From the NCBI GenBank assembly GCA_016839905.1, contig JAEOTJ010000389.1, positions 1-6,205 on the forward strand: a DNA stretch of 6,205 nucleotides. The letters run 5' to 3'. Below, piece by piece: positions 1-6,205 of this stretch (position 1 is the stretch's first letter; each line of letters opens with the position of its first letter). The DNA comes from Promethearchaeota archaeon. Its GTDB lineage: Archaea; Asgardarchaeota; Lokiarchaeia; Sigynarchaeales; SOKP01. A model generated the notes under the pieces. It was not told the origin of the DNA. It was given only the letters and a program-made list of their open reading frames with translations, and searched no databases. The position numbers were made by a program, and so were the translations under genes.

Positions 1-2
1 AA

Positions 3-2225
3 ATGATAAATAAACTCAAAATCTCACCAATAATTATTTTAAGTTTCCTAATTATCACTGGATTTCCTTTTTATCTTTCGATTATTTCAAGAGAGTCAAA
101 TTATGACCAAAATTATAGGCCAAAAACTTCTATTAACTTAGAATGGAATGATCTATTCATCAAAAACGGCGGAGATTCAGGAAATAATGTTGCTATTGAC
201 AATCAAGGGCACGTATTCATTACGGGAAAGGAGTTCCAATCATCTAAGGAATGCAGCGATGTAATTATTGCTGAATATGATCGTGAGGGAACTCAATTAA
301 ATAAAAAAATATGGGGCGGAAATTCTGATGATGTTGGCAAAGCTATGGTTTTTGATTCTAATAACAATCTTTTTTTAACAGGTAAGACTGAATCTTTTGG
401 TAACGGGAGCTCGGATGTCTTATTGCTTAAATATGATACCTCTGGAGATTTAGTATTTAATAAAACCTGGGGCGGAATTTATAATGATATGGGTAATGGA
501 ATCGCTGTAGATAATTTTAATAACATCTATATAACCGGCTATAGTGAGATTAATGATAATTTTGGTGATGCTTTCATTTTAAAATTTAATAATAATGGTG
601 ATTTAATATGGACAAGATTATGGGGCGGAGCAGATACAGATTGTGCTAATGATATTGTCGCAGATTCGTTAGAAAATATTTATATTACAGGATATACTAG
701 CAGCTTTGGAGTAGAAGTAAGTGATCTATTTATAGCTAAATTTAATGGTTCTACTGGAATTTTGGAATGGAATGATACGTGGGGAGGGGATTTGCCTGAT
801 GATGGAAAATCCTTAGTTATTGATTCAAATGATATCATACATATTGCAGGAAATACACAAAATCTTGGAAACGGAGGAAATGACTTCCTTTTACTCAATT
901 ATGATACTTCTGGAGATTTAATATTTAATAAAACTTGGGGTGGGCAAGAACATGATTATTGTTATTCTATAGACTTGGATTCAAAAGAAAATATTTATTT
1001 AACAGGTTATACAAAAAGTTTTGGAGGGAATGATAAGGATATTTGTATTGTTAAATTTAATCCTCAGGATGAAATCTGTTGGTTTAAAATTGAAGAGAGT
1101 AGTTATGATGCCATTGCTCATGATATCGCTATAGATATATTTGAAAACTCGTTCATTACGGGAAAAGTGAAAAATAGTGTGAATCAATATGATATATTTT
1201 TAATTAAATATGCACCTCTTCCTGATGATTTAACCTTATTTTCTAATGCGGATGCACCTGACCCTGATGGATCTTTTACTCTTTTTTGGTCAGAATCATT
1301 AGACGTAGAGAATTATACATTATTTCAATATTCTCAGCCAATTGTGGAAATAAACTCAAGCGTGTCTAAAATTCAGGAAGATCTAACTAATAATTCTTAT
1401 CTCATATCTGGATTAAGTGAAGGAGTCTATTTTTTTAAAATATTTGCATTAAATGAATATGGAAATTCCAGTTCAAATTGTTTAAAGATAATTATTCAAT
1501 ATCCTCCAAGTAAAGCTAATTTACTTTTAAGCAAACCGAATCTTGTCACAGATGGAAAAGTTAATTTATCCTGGACAATTTCATCTGGAGCAGATAATTA
1601 TTCTATTTATTCCCATAATAACTATATTTCAGAAATTGATAATAATGGAACATTAATCACTGAGGGTTTAATTAATCTCTCATATATTATTGAAGGACTA
1701 ACTAATGGAAATTACTATTATGCTATTGTATCCATTAATGAGGCAGGGCAAGCAACATCAAATTGTATTGAGGTTGTTGTTAGGAGAAGACCAGATCTTT
1801 TTAAAATGATGACTGATGCTATTACACCAGAAGACCAAGACGGACTTTTTGATTTAATTTGGACCAAATCTTCATATTCTAAAAACTATACAATTTATTT
1901 TTCAAACAATTACATAACCAAGATTAATGAATCAGTAGAAATTCTATATGAAGGCTATAAACCATTATTTGAATGGTCAACTTATCGTTATAAAATAAAC
2001 CTAAGAGAGAGTGGAATATATTATTATAAAGTTGTTGCTTTTAATGACAATGGTAATTATAGCGCGAATACGATTAAAGTCATCGTGAAGATCCCAATAG
2101 AATCTAAAAGTCCCTATAATGTTCAAGAACCAGCAATATTTAATCTATTTTTAATCCAGAGCATGGTTTTTATCATATTGGTTGGAGTGTTAATGCTAAT
2201 TTATAAAAATAAATATAAAAAGTGA
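3..2225 (+). CDS. Exported seven-bladed SBBP-type beta-propeller protein with FN3-like stalk and C-terminal membrane anchor
   Basis: This gene encodes a 740-residue predicted cell-surface protein. Residues 1-7 carry two lysines, and residues 8-29 are a hydrophobic export signal (PIIILSFLIITGFPFYLSII). Residues 46-403 hold seven units of about 52 residues; five have a clear W-G-G turn (W104, W156, W207, W260, W312), followed by D...I..D...NIYITGYT.SFG and a K(Y/F)..(S/N)GDL strand. This is the SBBP/beta-propeller pattern. Residues 405-500, 501-594 and 597-697 are three FN3-like domains. Residues 712-734 are a transmembrane helix followed by the basic tail YKNKYKK. About 16 N-X-S/T sequons suggest surface glycosylation. 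The ATG at 3 starts directly before a good signal sequence, but only two upstream bases are visible, so no ribosome site can be checked. It ends in TGA, 6 bases before the next gene. No catalytic motif is seen; a ligand-binding or adhesion role is inferred. Confidence 0.88.
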   Translation: MINKLKISPIIILSFLIITGFPFYLSIISRESNYDQNYRPKTSINLEWNDLFIKNGGDSGNNVAIDNQGHVFITGKEFQSSKECSDVIIAEYDREGTQLNKKIWGGNSDDVGKAMVFDSNNNLFLTGKTESFGNGSSDVLLLKYDTSGDLVFNKTWGGIYNDMGNGIAVDNFNNIYITGYSEINDNFGDAFILKFNNNGDLIWTRLWGGADTDCANDIVADSLENIYITGYTSSFGVEVSDLFIAKFNGSTGILEWNDTWGGDLPDDGKSLVIDSNDIIHIAGNTQNLGNGGNDFLLLNYDTSGDLIFNKTWGGQEHDYCYSIDLDSKENIYLTGYTKSFGGNDKDICIVKFNPQDEICWFKIEESSYDAIAHDIAIDIFENSFITGKVKNSVNQYDIFLIKYAPLPDDLTLFSNADAPDPDGSFTLFWSESLDVENYTLFQYSQPIVEINSSVSKIQEDLTNNSYLISGLSEGVYFFKIFALNEYGNSSSNCLKIIIQYPPSKANLLLSKPNLVTDGKVNLSWTISSGADNYSIYSHNNYISEIDNNGTLITEGLINLSYIIEGLTNGNYYYAIVSINEAGQATSNCIEVVVRRRPDLFKMMTDAITPEDQDGLFDLIWTKSSYSKNYTIYFSNNYITKINESVEILYEGYKPLFEWSTYRYKINLRESGIYYYKVVAFNDNGNYSANTIKVIVKIPIESKSPYNVQEPAIFNLFLIQSMVFIILVGVLMLIYKNKYKK
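432..476 (+). repeat. Near-identical direct repeat, copy 1 (blade 2/3 boundary)
   Basis: This 45-base segment encodes residues 144-158 (YDTSGDLVFNKTWGG). It matches positions 900-944 at 40 of 45 bases. The differences are one V-to-I change and four synonymous third-position changes. The copies lie 468 bases apart, which is exactly three blades, and are much closer to each other than to the adjacent blades. Confidence 0.8.
900..944 (+). repeat. Near-identical direct repeat, copy 2 (blade 5/6 boundary)
   Basis: This segment encodes residues 300-314 (YDTSGDLIFNKTWGG) and is the partner of positions 432-476. The amino-acid similarity extends a few residues upstream (LLLKY against LLLNY), but the codons there differ. 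This marks where the strong DNA-level identity begins. Confidence 0.8.
1215..2093 (+). repeat. Three tandem FN3-like (Ig-fold) domains
   Basis: The repeats cover residues 405-500, 501-594 and 597-697 of the first protein. Each has the same order: a D.DG.(F/V).L.W strand with a conserved Trp (W429, W524, W620), then (N)Y(T/S)(L/I)(Y/F) (near 437, 532 and 628), an (I/V).(E/K)I(N/D) strand, and a final G.YY(Y/F)K(I/V)(V/F)A.N..G strand. The first two also share S-N-C (C493, C588), which the third replaces with A-N-T. The block probably serves as a spacer stalk between propeller and membrane. The family label rests on pattern, not on a profile search. Confidence 0.72.
2136..2204 (+). other. C-terminal transmembrane anchor of the propeller protein
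   Basis: Residues 712-734 are uninterrupted hydrophobic sequence apart from Q719 and S720, followed by a short tail with five lysines. Under the positive-inside rule the tail is cytoplasmic and the propeller and FN3 domains lie outside. No LPXTG-like or PGF-CTERM-like sorting motif is visible before the helix. Confidence 0.8.
2222..2225 (+). promoter_or_regulatory. Shine-Dalgarno-like GTGA overlapping the upstream stop codon
   Basis: GTGA includes the TGA stop of the first gene and lies 6 bases before the TTG at 2232. It matches part of the archaeal GGTGA-type site. TTG is also the first possible start after that stop in this frame. Both points favour translational coupling and the TTG start, although four bases is a weak match in AT-rich sequence. 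Confidence 0.45.
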
Positions 2226-2231
2226 AGTAAA

Positions 2232-5200
2232 TTGAAAATTAAGAATAATTTTAGTAATTATAATGCAAAAAAGAAGGTATCCAAAAGCAGGAAAAAAGTA
2301 TGGTTTTCCGCAACGGGGATAATGATCATTATTCTTCTTGCACAAATTCTAAATATTAGAGGGGATGGAGGAGACTTCGAGATTACTTCATTTACCGCTA
2401 CTCCTAATGAAGTAGATGTTGGTGAGGTGGTTACCTTTGAATGGACTGTTTCAGGAAATTACACTACGGTTTGGATTCTCTGGGGTGATGGAAATGTTTC
2501 TGATAGTATTAATAATCAAACAAATAGTGCAACATATTCATATAAAATGGAAGGCGAGTATAATGTTACCTTAATAGTTAAGGATTCTCTTAATAATGAA
2601 GATACGGCCTCATTAGTTATTGTTGTAAAAAATAAAGCACCAGAATTTGATATTTCATTATCTTCAAATCCAGCTCTTGAGGATGAGGAAGTGACAATAT
2701 CCGTCCAAAACCTCGTAGAATCTGATGTAGATATTAATAATCTTACTTACATGTATGATTTTGGGGATTCTAATCAAATTTCAACTAATCAAACATCAAT
2801 AAAACATTCTTGGCAAGACGCAGGGAATTATCCAGTTACAATTACGGCCATTGATGACCAAGGAGCTTTAAAGCAAAAAACAGAATTTATTGAAATTCAG
2901 AATAAAATACCTGAAGCATCCTTTACAATGGGGGCTAAAATTCCAGCAACATATAGTTTTTCTAACGATATCATTGGAAAACTCCCCTTTAGCTGGAGTG
3001 CATCTAATAAAACATCAACACAGGATATAATAAAAATTATTGAGGAGAAAAGTTATCATCAGAAACCACTGGAGATCAATGTAAGCAATGGAGGCTCTTG
3101 CAGCGATATTTATATTGAAAATTATATTAATAATCAAACTTATGGTACTGTGGAATATTATTTTTTAACTTCGAATATCACCGCAAAAATAGGATATTTT
3201 GCTTTCATGGCTGATGATATTTTAGCCTTTTCTGTTTTAGTTAAAAATGGTAGATGGTATTATGATATTGGAAATGAGTTTTTAATTCCTGGATGTGTAC
3301 CTCCAAAAAATAACACTTGGCACCATGTAAGGATTGATTTCTTGGTGGAAGGTCAATATTTAGGATTGAATAATAAAACATTTAAAATAATAATTGATGG
3401 AAAAGATGATTATATTGTCTCTTTTAATTCTAGTTCTCCAATTAATTATATTCGTATTGGTACTATTCAAAATGAAACCGGATTGGCATATTTTGATAGC
3501 ATTGGATTTAATTGGGATCCTGATTATACTATAGGAGATAATTATAATATTCTTGATTCATCATATTATGGAACACATGATTTTAGAGCAGATATCATCG
3601 GAACCACACCAAAAGGTTGGGAAGTAGAAAATGGAAATGATGCTTCAGAAACGGGGGAGTATTATGGAACTTTTTCCTTTGAATCAGGATTTCCAGATGA
3701 CTTTACGAATGCATCTGAAGGCGATACTTCAGCTTTTATAATTGAAAATAAAATCAATCATAAGGACGTTCTGGTGCTAAATGATAGTGATGATAGTGAA
3801 TCCGCTCATGTATATGATACAATTCCAACCTCTATGGGCTCGATTCAAAATGGTACTATTGAATTTTGGTGGCAAGTATCAGATTCTAATAAACGAGCAG
3901 AAACAAGAATTGGGATATATTGTGATTATACAGAATATGTATCTTTATTTATAGATTCAGGTCAATTTGGATATTATCATTATTGGCAAAATGAATATGT
4001 TACTTATAAGTATCCTGATGTCTTAGTTGGCACTTGTGCTCCTAATAAATGGTATCATCATCGTATTGAATTTGATTGTAATAAAGACTCCTATAGATGG
4101 TGGATTGATGATGGATTGATCTATAGTGAATTTTCAGATTTTTGGGGTTTATATATTAATCGTATTGGTTTCTTAACAAATGATACTTATTCTGATTATT
4201 ATTCTTATTATGATGCTATAGGTTATACTTGGAGTCCTTATGCATGTAGTACAAAAGATTATTTCACGGGTGATAATAAACATAGTGCGTTAAACTTAAG
4301 AATTGTTGATGATGGTGGTCTACATGGAGAAGTAGTGCAATTATTAGATAGAGATTCGAGTAATACCGTGTTTATGGAAAATTACTTTTCTAATGTTTCG
4401 TATAATTCTCCAGAATGGGGTAATATCGATTTTTGGTTGAAGACTAGTGATGAGTATTATAAAACTTGCATAATCTCCTTATGGGAAGATGAAAATCTAG
4501 CATTTGCGATTACTCATGATGTTTCTTTTGAATTTTCCTTGGATGGAAGTAGTTTTCAAATTCTTGAAGGTCTTCCATGGATAAATAAAAATGAATGGTT
4601 TCATGTTCGAATAAAATTTGAAATGTCTTCTCCTTATCCGGCTTTTTATGTTTATGTTAATGGTGATGAATCAGATTATCAGTCTTATAATAATATAAAT
4701 TGTATTAATAAAATCCGTTTTGAAACCTCTAATGATGAGGGATGGCCGCCTTACCACGTTGGAGGTGTAACATGGATTGATGCGATTGGGTATTCTTGGG
4801 ATGATGAGTATGAATTAGGAGATAATAATCTTTCTGCAATTTCTTATCCTGAAAAATCTGCCATTCAATTTTCAGCAGCAAACACATGTGATACGAATAG
4901 TGATATGAATTCCTTAAAATATTATTGGAATTTTGGAGATTCCACAAGTGGATTTGGGAAATATGTTACTCACGATTTTCAAGAATCAGGGATTTATAAC
5001 GTATCTCTCTGTGTCAAAGATGATAATGGAGCTATTGACATTCATTCTGAGCTCATTTTCATTCATAATAAATACCCCAGCATAACACTTACATCTCAAG
5101 ATCAGAATCTCACAATTTATGAGGGTCAAACTTTAATTTTAAATGCTGATGTCTCAGATGATCTTGTTGATTGGGCGAGACTAACGTATTATTGGGATTA

Positions 5201-6205
5201 TAACACTCCTTATTTCAATCCTTTAAATGCTACTAAATATAATACAGGAGGATGGAAGGATAGCAATCTTTTCAAGGATGACTATAACGGATATGCCGGA
5301 GTCATGGTGCTCGATCCTGAAGGTGCTCATGATAGTTCCTTGGTAAATATTAATGTTAAAAATGTTGATCCTTTATTGAACATATATGACGCTAATATTA
5401 TTGCAAATATCTCCTTTGAAATCTATAGAAACAACATAAATAAAGACGCAAACTTTACTTTTAGCCTTGTTGGAGATGGATCTCCGATATTAGATTGGAA
5501 AACTAATTTTTCTGATAGCGAAGATAATCTGATTTATAGCAATAAAACCTTAGCAACAATGACACTATCAAAAATCTGGAAGATTATTGTAAATACTTCT
5601 GAAATACTTCCAGAAAGCTCTTGGTTTAGAGCATATGTAAGATTACAATTTCTTGATGGACAAGAACTCGTGATATCAAGTGATAAATTATATAATGGTT
5701 CTTATGGTTATACTACATTTGATTTAAACCCTTATTGGTTTGATAATGGTAATTACCATCAAATGTTTCCATTAACATTTAATGCATCAGTTTGGGATCC
5801 TAGCGTTGATGATATTAATTTAACACTCTCATATAACGCTGATTTGCTACTTGAAATAAATTGTACAAATACTCTACCCATTAATGATACTTTCATCATT
5901 GAACAACTCATTAACAATGCAACTTATATGATTAGCGTTTTCGAGCAGAATTCAACAATTCAAGCTAATATATCAATAACTCAAGATATATTAGATGAAT
6001 TTTATGGTGATAATTCTTTCCCTGCAAGTCTCGATTTATCATTTACAATTCATCCTATACTCGATCTATATGAAATTCTTGAAGATTATTTGAACCTCAC
6101 CCAACTAGAAATATTAAGATGTGTAAAAGCCTTTAATTATATTAAAAGTAATGTATCTGACGATGATGGTGGTCTTACTTCAAATGAAATCGTGTTTAAA
6201 ACTGA
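2232..6205 (+). CDS. Giant surface protein with signal anchor, PKD domains and three lectin-like modules (3' end outside window)
   Basis: One frame stays open from TTG at 2232 to the window edge, giving 1324 full codons with no stop; the gene is cut at its 3' end. Residues 12-22 are strongly basic (KKKVSKSRKK) and residues 23-40 form one hydrophobic helix, so the rest is predicted extracellular. The order is PKD domains at about 50-133 (WGDG 84-87) and 136-222 (YDFGDS 175-180), three lectin-like modules at about 241-437, 449-670 and 684-865, a PKD domain at 867-946 (WNFGDS 899-904), a PKD-like domain at 949-1047, and an unassigned region to 1324. Roughly three dozen N-X-S/T sequons lie outside the helix. 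The next in-frame ATG (2322) falls inside the helix and would destroy the export signal, so TTG is preferred. Adhesion or glycan binding is inferred; no catalytic residues were recognised. Confidence 0.85.
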   Translation, partial: MKIKNNFSNYNAKKKVSKSRKKVWFSATGIMIIILLAQILNIRGDGGDFEITSFTATPNEVDVGEVVTFEWTVSGNYTTVWILWGDGNVSDSINNQTNSATYSYKMEGEYNVTLIVKDSLNNEDTASLVIVVKNKAPEFDISLSSNPALEDEEVTISVQNLVESDVDINNLTYMYDFGDSNQISTNQTSIKHSWQDAGNYPVTITAIDDQGALKQKTEFIEIQNKIPEASFTMGAKIPATYSFSNDIIGKLPFSWSASNKTSTQDIIKIIEEKSYHQKPLEINVSNGGSCSDIYIENYINNQTYGTVEYYFLTSNITAKIGYFAFMADDILAFSVLVKNGRWYYDIGNEFLIPGCVPPKNNTWHHVRIDFLVEGQYLGLNNKTFKIIIDGKDDYIVSFNSSSPINYIRIGTIQNETGLAYFDSIGFNWDPDYTIGDNYNILDSSYYGTHDFRADIIGTTPKGWEVENGNDASETGEYYGTFSFESGFPDDFTNASEGDTSAFIIENKINHKDVLVLNDSDDSESAHVYDTIPTSMGSIQNGTIEFWWQVSDSNKRAETRIGIYCDYTEYVSLFIDSGQFGYYHYWQNEYVTYKYPDVLVGTCAPNKWYHHRIEFDCNKDSYRWWIDDGLIYSEFSDFWGLYINRIGFLTNDTYSDYYSYYDAIGYTWSPYACSTKDYFTGDNKHSALNLRIVDDGGLHGEVVQLLDRDSSNTVFMENYFSNVSYNSPEWGNIDFWLKTSDEYYKTCIISLWEDENLAFAITHDVSFEFSLDGSSFQILEGLPWINKNEWFHVRIKFEMSSPYPAFYVYVNGDESDYQSYNNINCINKIRFETSNDEGWPPYHVGGVTWIDAIGYSWDDEYELGDNNLSAISYPEKSAIQFSAANTCDTNSDMNSLKYYWNFGDSTSGFGKYVTHDFQESGIYNVSLCVKDDNGAIDIHSELIFIHNKYPSITLTSQDQNLTIYEGQTLILNADVSDDLVDWARLTYYWDYNTPYFNPLNATKYNTGGWKDSNLFKDDYNGYAGVMVLDPEGAHDSSLVNINVKNVDPLLNIYDANIIANISFEIYRNNINKDANFTFSLVGDGSPILDWKTNFSDSEDNLIYSNKTLATMTLSKIWKIIVNTSEILPESSWFRAYVRLQFLDGQELVISSDKLYNGSYGYTTFDLNPYWFDNGNYHQMFPLTFNASVWDPSVDDINLTLSYNADLLLEINCTNTLPINDTFIIEQLINNATYMISVFEQNSTIQANISITQDILDEFYGDNSFPASLDLSFTIHPILDLYEILEDYLNLTQLEILRCVKAFNYIKSNVSDDDGGLTSNEIVFKT
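2298..2351 (+). other. N-terminal signal-anchor helix of the giant protein
   Basis: Residues 23-40 (VWFSATGIMIIILLAQIL) follow a basic stretch. This fits either a type II signal anchor or a Sec signal peptide with a long N-region. No lipobox Cys or prepilin-type cleavage site is visible. It is followed by a short Gly/Asp linker and then the first PKD domain. Confidence 0.75.
2379..2897 (+). repeat. Two tandem PKD domains
   Basis: Residues 50-133 contain P58, V.VGE.V.F.W, W-G-D-G (84-87), then Y.Y...G.Y.VTL.V.D and a closing VIVVKNKAP. Residues 136-222 contain the same landmarks, with D-F-G-D (176-179) and H.W.DAGNY.VT..A.DDQG. These are the canonical PKD signatures. The fold usually acts as an extracellular spacer or protein-protein contact. 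Both domains end in N-K-(A/I)-P, a shared linker. Confidence 0.85.
2952..3542 (+). repeat. Lectin-like (concanavalin A/LamG-like) module 1
   Basis: Residues 241-437. The landmarks are an entry motif F243..D-I-I-G..P..W255, the strand GTVEYYFLTS (305-314), C355, W-H-H-V-R-I-D-F (363-370), the strand FKIIIDG (384-390), and the exit motif D-S-I-G-F-N-W-D-P (422-430) ending G-D-N (435-437). A beta-sandwich with W.HVRI..F followed by (W/I)I(D).G is typical of LamG/concanavalin-like domains. Family assignment is by pattern only. Confidence 0.6.
3576..4241 (+). repeat. Lectin-like module 2
   Basis: Residues 449-670. It carries the same entry motif as module 1 at identical internal spacing (F451..D-I-I-G..P..W463), GTIEFWWQVS (541-550), C602, W-Y-H-H-R-I-E-F (607-614), a WWIDDG strand (623-628), and D-A-I-G-Y-T-W-S-P (661-669). 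It is longer than module 1 because of an insertion after the entry motif (about 466-500). It is unusually rich in Tyr and Trp at 579-593, 623-638 and 653-667, which would suit stacking against sugar rings. The exit G-D-N is absent here. Confidence 0.6.
4281..4826 (+). repeat. Lectin-like module 3
   Basis: Residues 684-865. The landmarks are GNIDFWLKTS (730-739), W-F-H-V-R-I-K-F (789-796), a FYVYVNG strand (805-811), D-A-I-G-Y-S-W-D-D (850-858) and exit G-D-N (863-865). It lacks the F..D-I-I-G..P..W entry motif of modules 1 and 2 and the Cys before W.H. Spacing between the core strand and W.H.RI is 58, 66 and 59 residues in modules 1 to 3, so the cores are clearly related. Confidence 0.58.
4830..5372 (+). 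repeat. PKD domain plus degenerate PKD-like domain
   Basis: Residues 867-946 are a PKD domain with YYWNFGDS (897-904), V.HDF.ESGIYNVSL.VKDDNG (912-933) and a closing N-K-Y-P linker. Residues 949-1047 keep a Y-EGQ-(T)-L.L.ADVSDD strand (963-977), YYWDYN (986-991), and a closing V.V.DPEGA.D....NI.VKNV.P. The central F-G-D-G has become D-Y-N-T and the loop is expanded, so the second domain is a divergent PKD or related Ig-like domain. Confidence 0.7.
5373..6203 (+). other. Unassigned distal extracellular region of the giant protein
   Basis: Residues 1048-1324 continue the open frame without a domain I recognise. It is sequon-rich and mostly strand-like. F-N-A-S-V-W-D-P-S-V-D-D (1183-1194) resembles the N-A-D-V-S-D-D-L-V-D strand at 971-980. 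A short helix-prone stretch spans about 1274-1305. The segment V-S-D-D-D-G-G (1308-1314) resembles the closing strand of a PKD-like domain, so further Ig-fold repeats probably follow beyond the window. Confidence 0.5.

Larger units (their letters stand above)
138..1211 (+). repeat. Seven tandem propeller-blade repeats (SBBP-like)
   Basis: The coding repeat covers residues 46-403 of the first protein. Units begin near residues 48, 99, 151, 202, 255, 307 and 358. Spacing between the W-G-G turns is 52, 51, 53 and 52 residues. Five units keep W-G-G. The first has N-G-G at 55-57 and the last has F-K-I-E-E at 361-365 in its place. Both degenerate end units still keep the D...(N/G)..(F/Y)ITGK strand. 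Seven units match a complete closed seven-bladed propeller; closure itself is inferred from the count. Confidence 0.82.

Noticed and set aside
680..898. 72-codon open frame on the minus strand
   Set aside because: It lies entirely inside the propeller repeats of the plus-strand gene, shows no coherent domain or export signal, and is explained by the regular codon pattern of the blades.
999..1187. 62-codon open frame on the minus strand
   Set aside because: Antisense to the last propeller blades, with no recognisable motif; a shadow of the real gene.
138..1211. CRISPR or mobile-element origin for the repeats
   Set aside because: The repeats are in-frame protein repeats with diverged sequence and constant codon phase. 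There are no spacers, inverted ends or transposase.
2226..2231. Possible terminator or promoter between the two genes
   Set aside because: The gap is only 6 bases, with no hairpin, T-tract or TATA/BRE-like element that could be assigned there.
2263..2322. Short ATG-started frame (19 codons) near the start of the second gene
   Set aside because: It is out of frame with the long open frame, stops inside the region coding for the signal anchor, and has no ribosome site of its own.
2358..2366. R-G-D tripeptide just after the membrane helix of the giant protein (residues 43-45)
   Set aside because: It sits in a short juxtamembrane Gly/Asp linker, not in an exposed loop of a domain, and a three-residue match is expected by chance.
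4729..4947. 72-codon open frame on the minus strand
   Set aside because: Antisense to lectin-like module 3 and the following PKD domain. Its His-rich composition reflects reverse-complemented Asp/Asn/Met codons (GAT, AAT, ATG) of the plus strand.

Overview
The window is AT-rich and carries two large same-strand genes, 6 bases apart, that fill almost all of it. Both encode exported, membrane-anchored, repeat-built surface proteins. The building blocks are SBBP-type propeller blades with W-G-G turns, FN3-like domains, PKD domains with W-G-D-G or D-F-G-D motifs, and lectin-like (concanavalin A/LamG-like) modules. These blocks, the very high density of N-X-S/T sequons, the GTGA Shine-Dalgarno-like site and the TTG start fit an archaeon. 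The overall style most resembles Asgard (Lokiarchaeia-like) archaea. This is an inference from composition and domain style, because no rRNA or informational gene is present to place the organism.

Layout. Positions 3-2225 (+) encode a 740-residue protein: an N-terminal signal sequence, seven beta-propeller blades of about 52 residues, three FN3-like domains, and a C-terminal transmembrane helix with a short basic tail. Positions 2232 to the window end (+) encode the first 1324 residues of a second, still larger protein that begins with TTG and is cut by the window edge. It has a basic cytoplasmic N-terminus and one signal-anchor helix. Outside the membrane come two PKD domains, three tandem lectin-like modules with a shared signature, a third PKD domain, a PKD-like domain, and about 277 further residues of unassigned beta-rich, sequon-rich sequence.

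How they may work together. The tight spacing suggests one transcript. The first protein would be held by its C-terminus with the propeller pointing outward on an FN3 stalk. The second would be held by its N-terminus with a long extracellular arm. Together they look like an adhesion, glycan-binding or cell-envelope pair. No enzyme active site was recognised in either, so the function stays at the level of 'surface binding/structural'. No RNA gene, CRISPR array, mobile element, terminator or promoter could be supported. The region upstream of the first gene is only two bases long.
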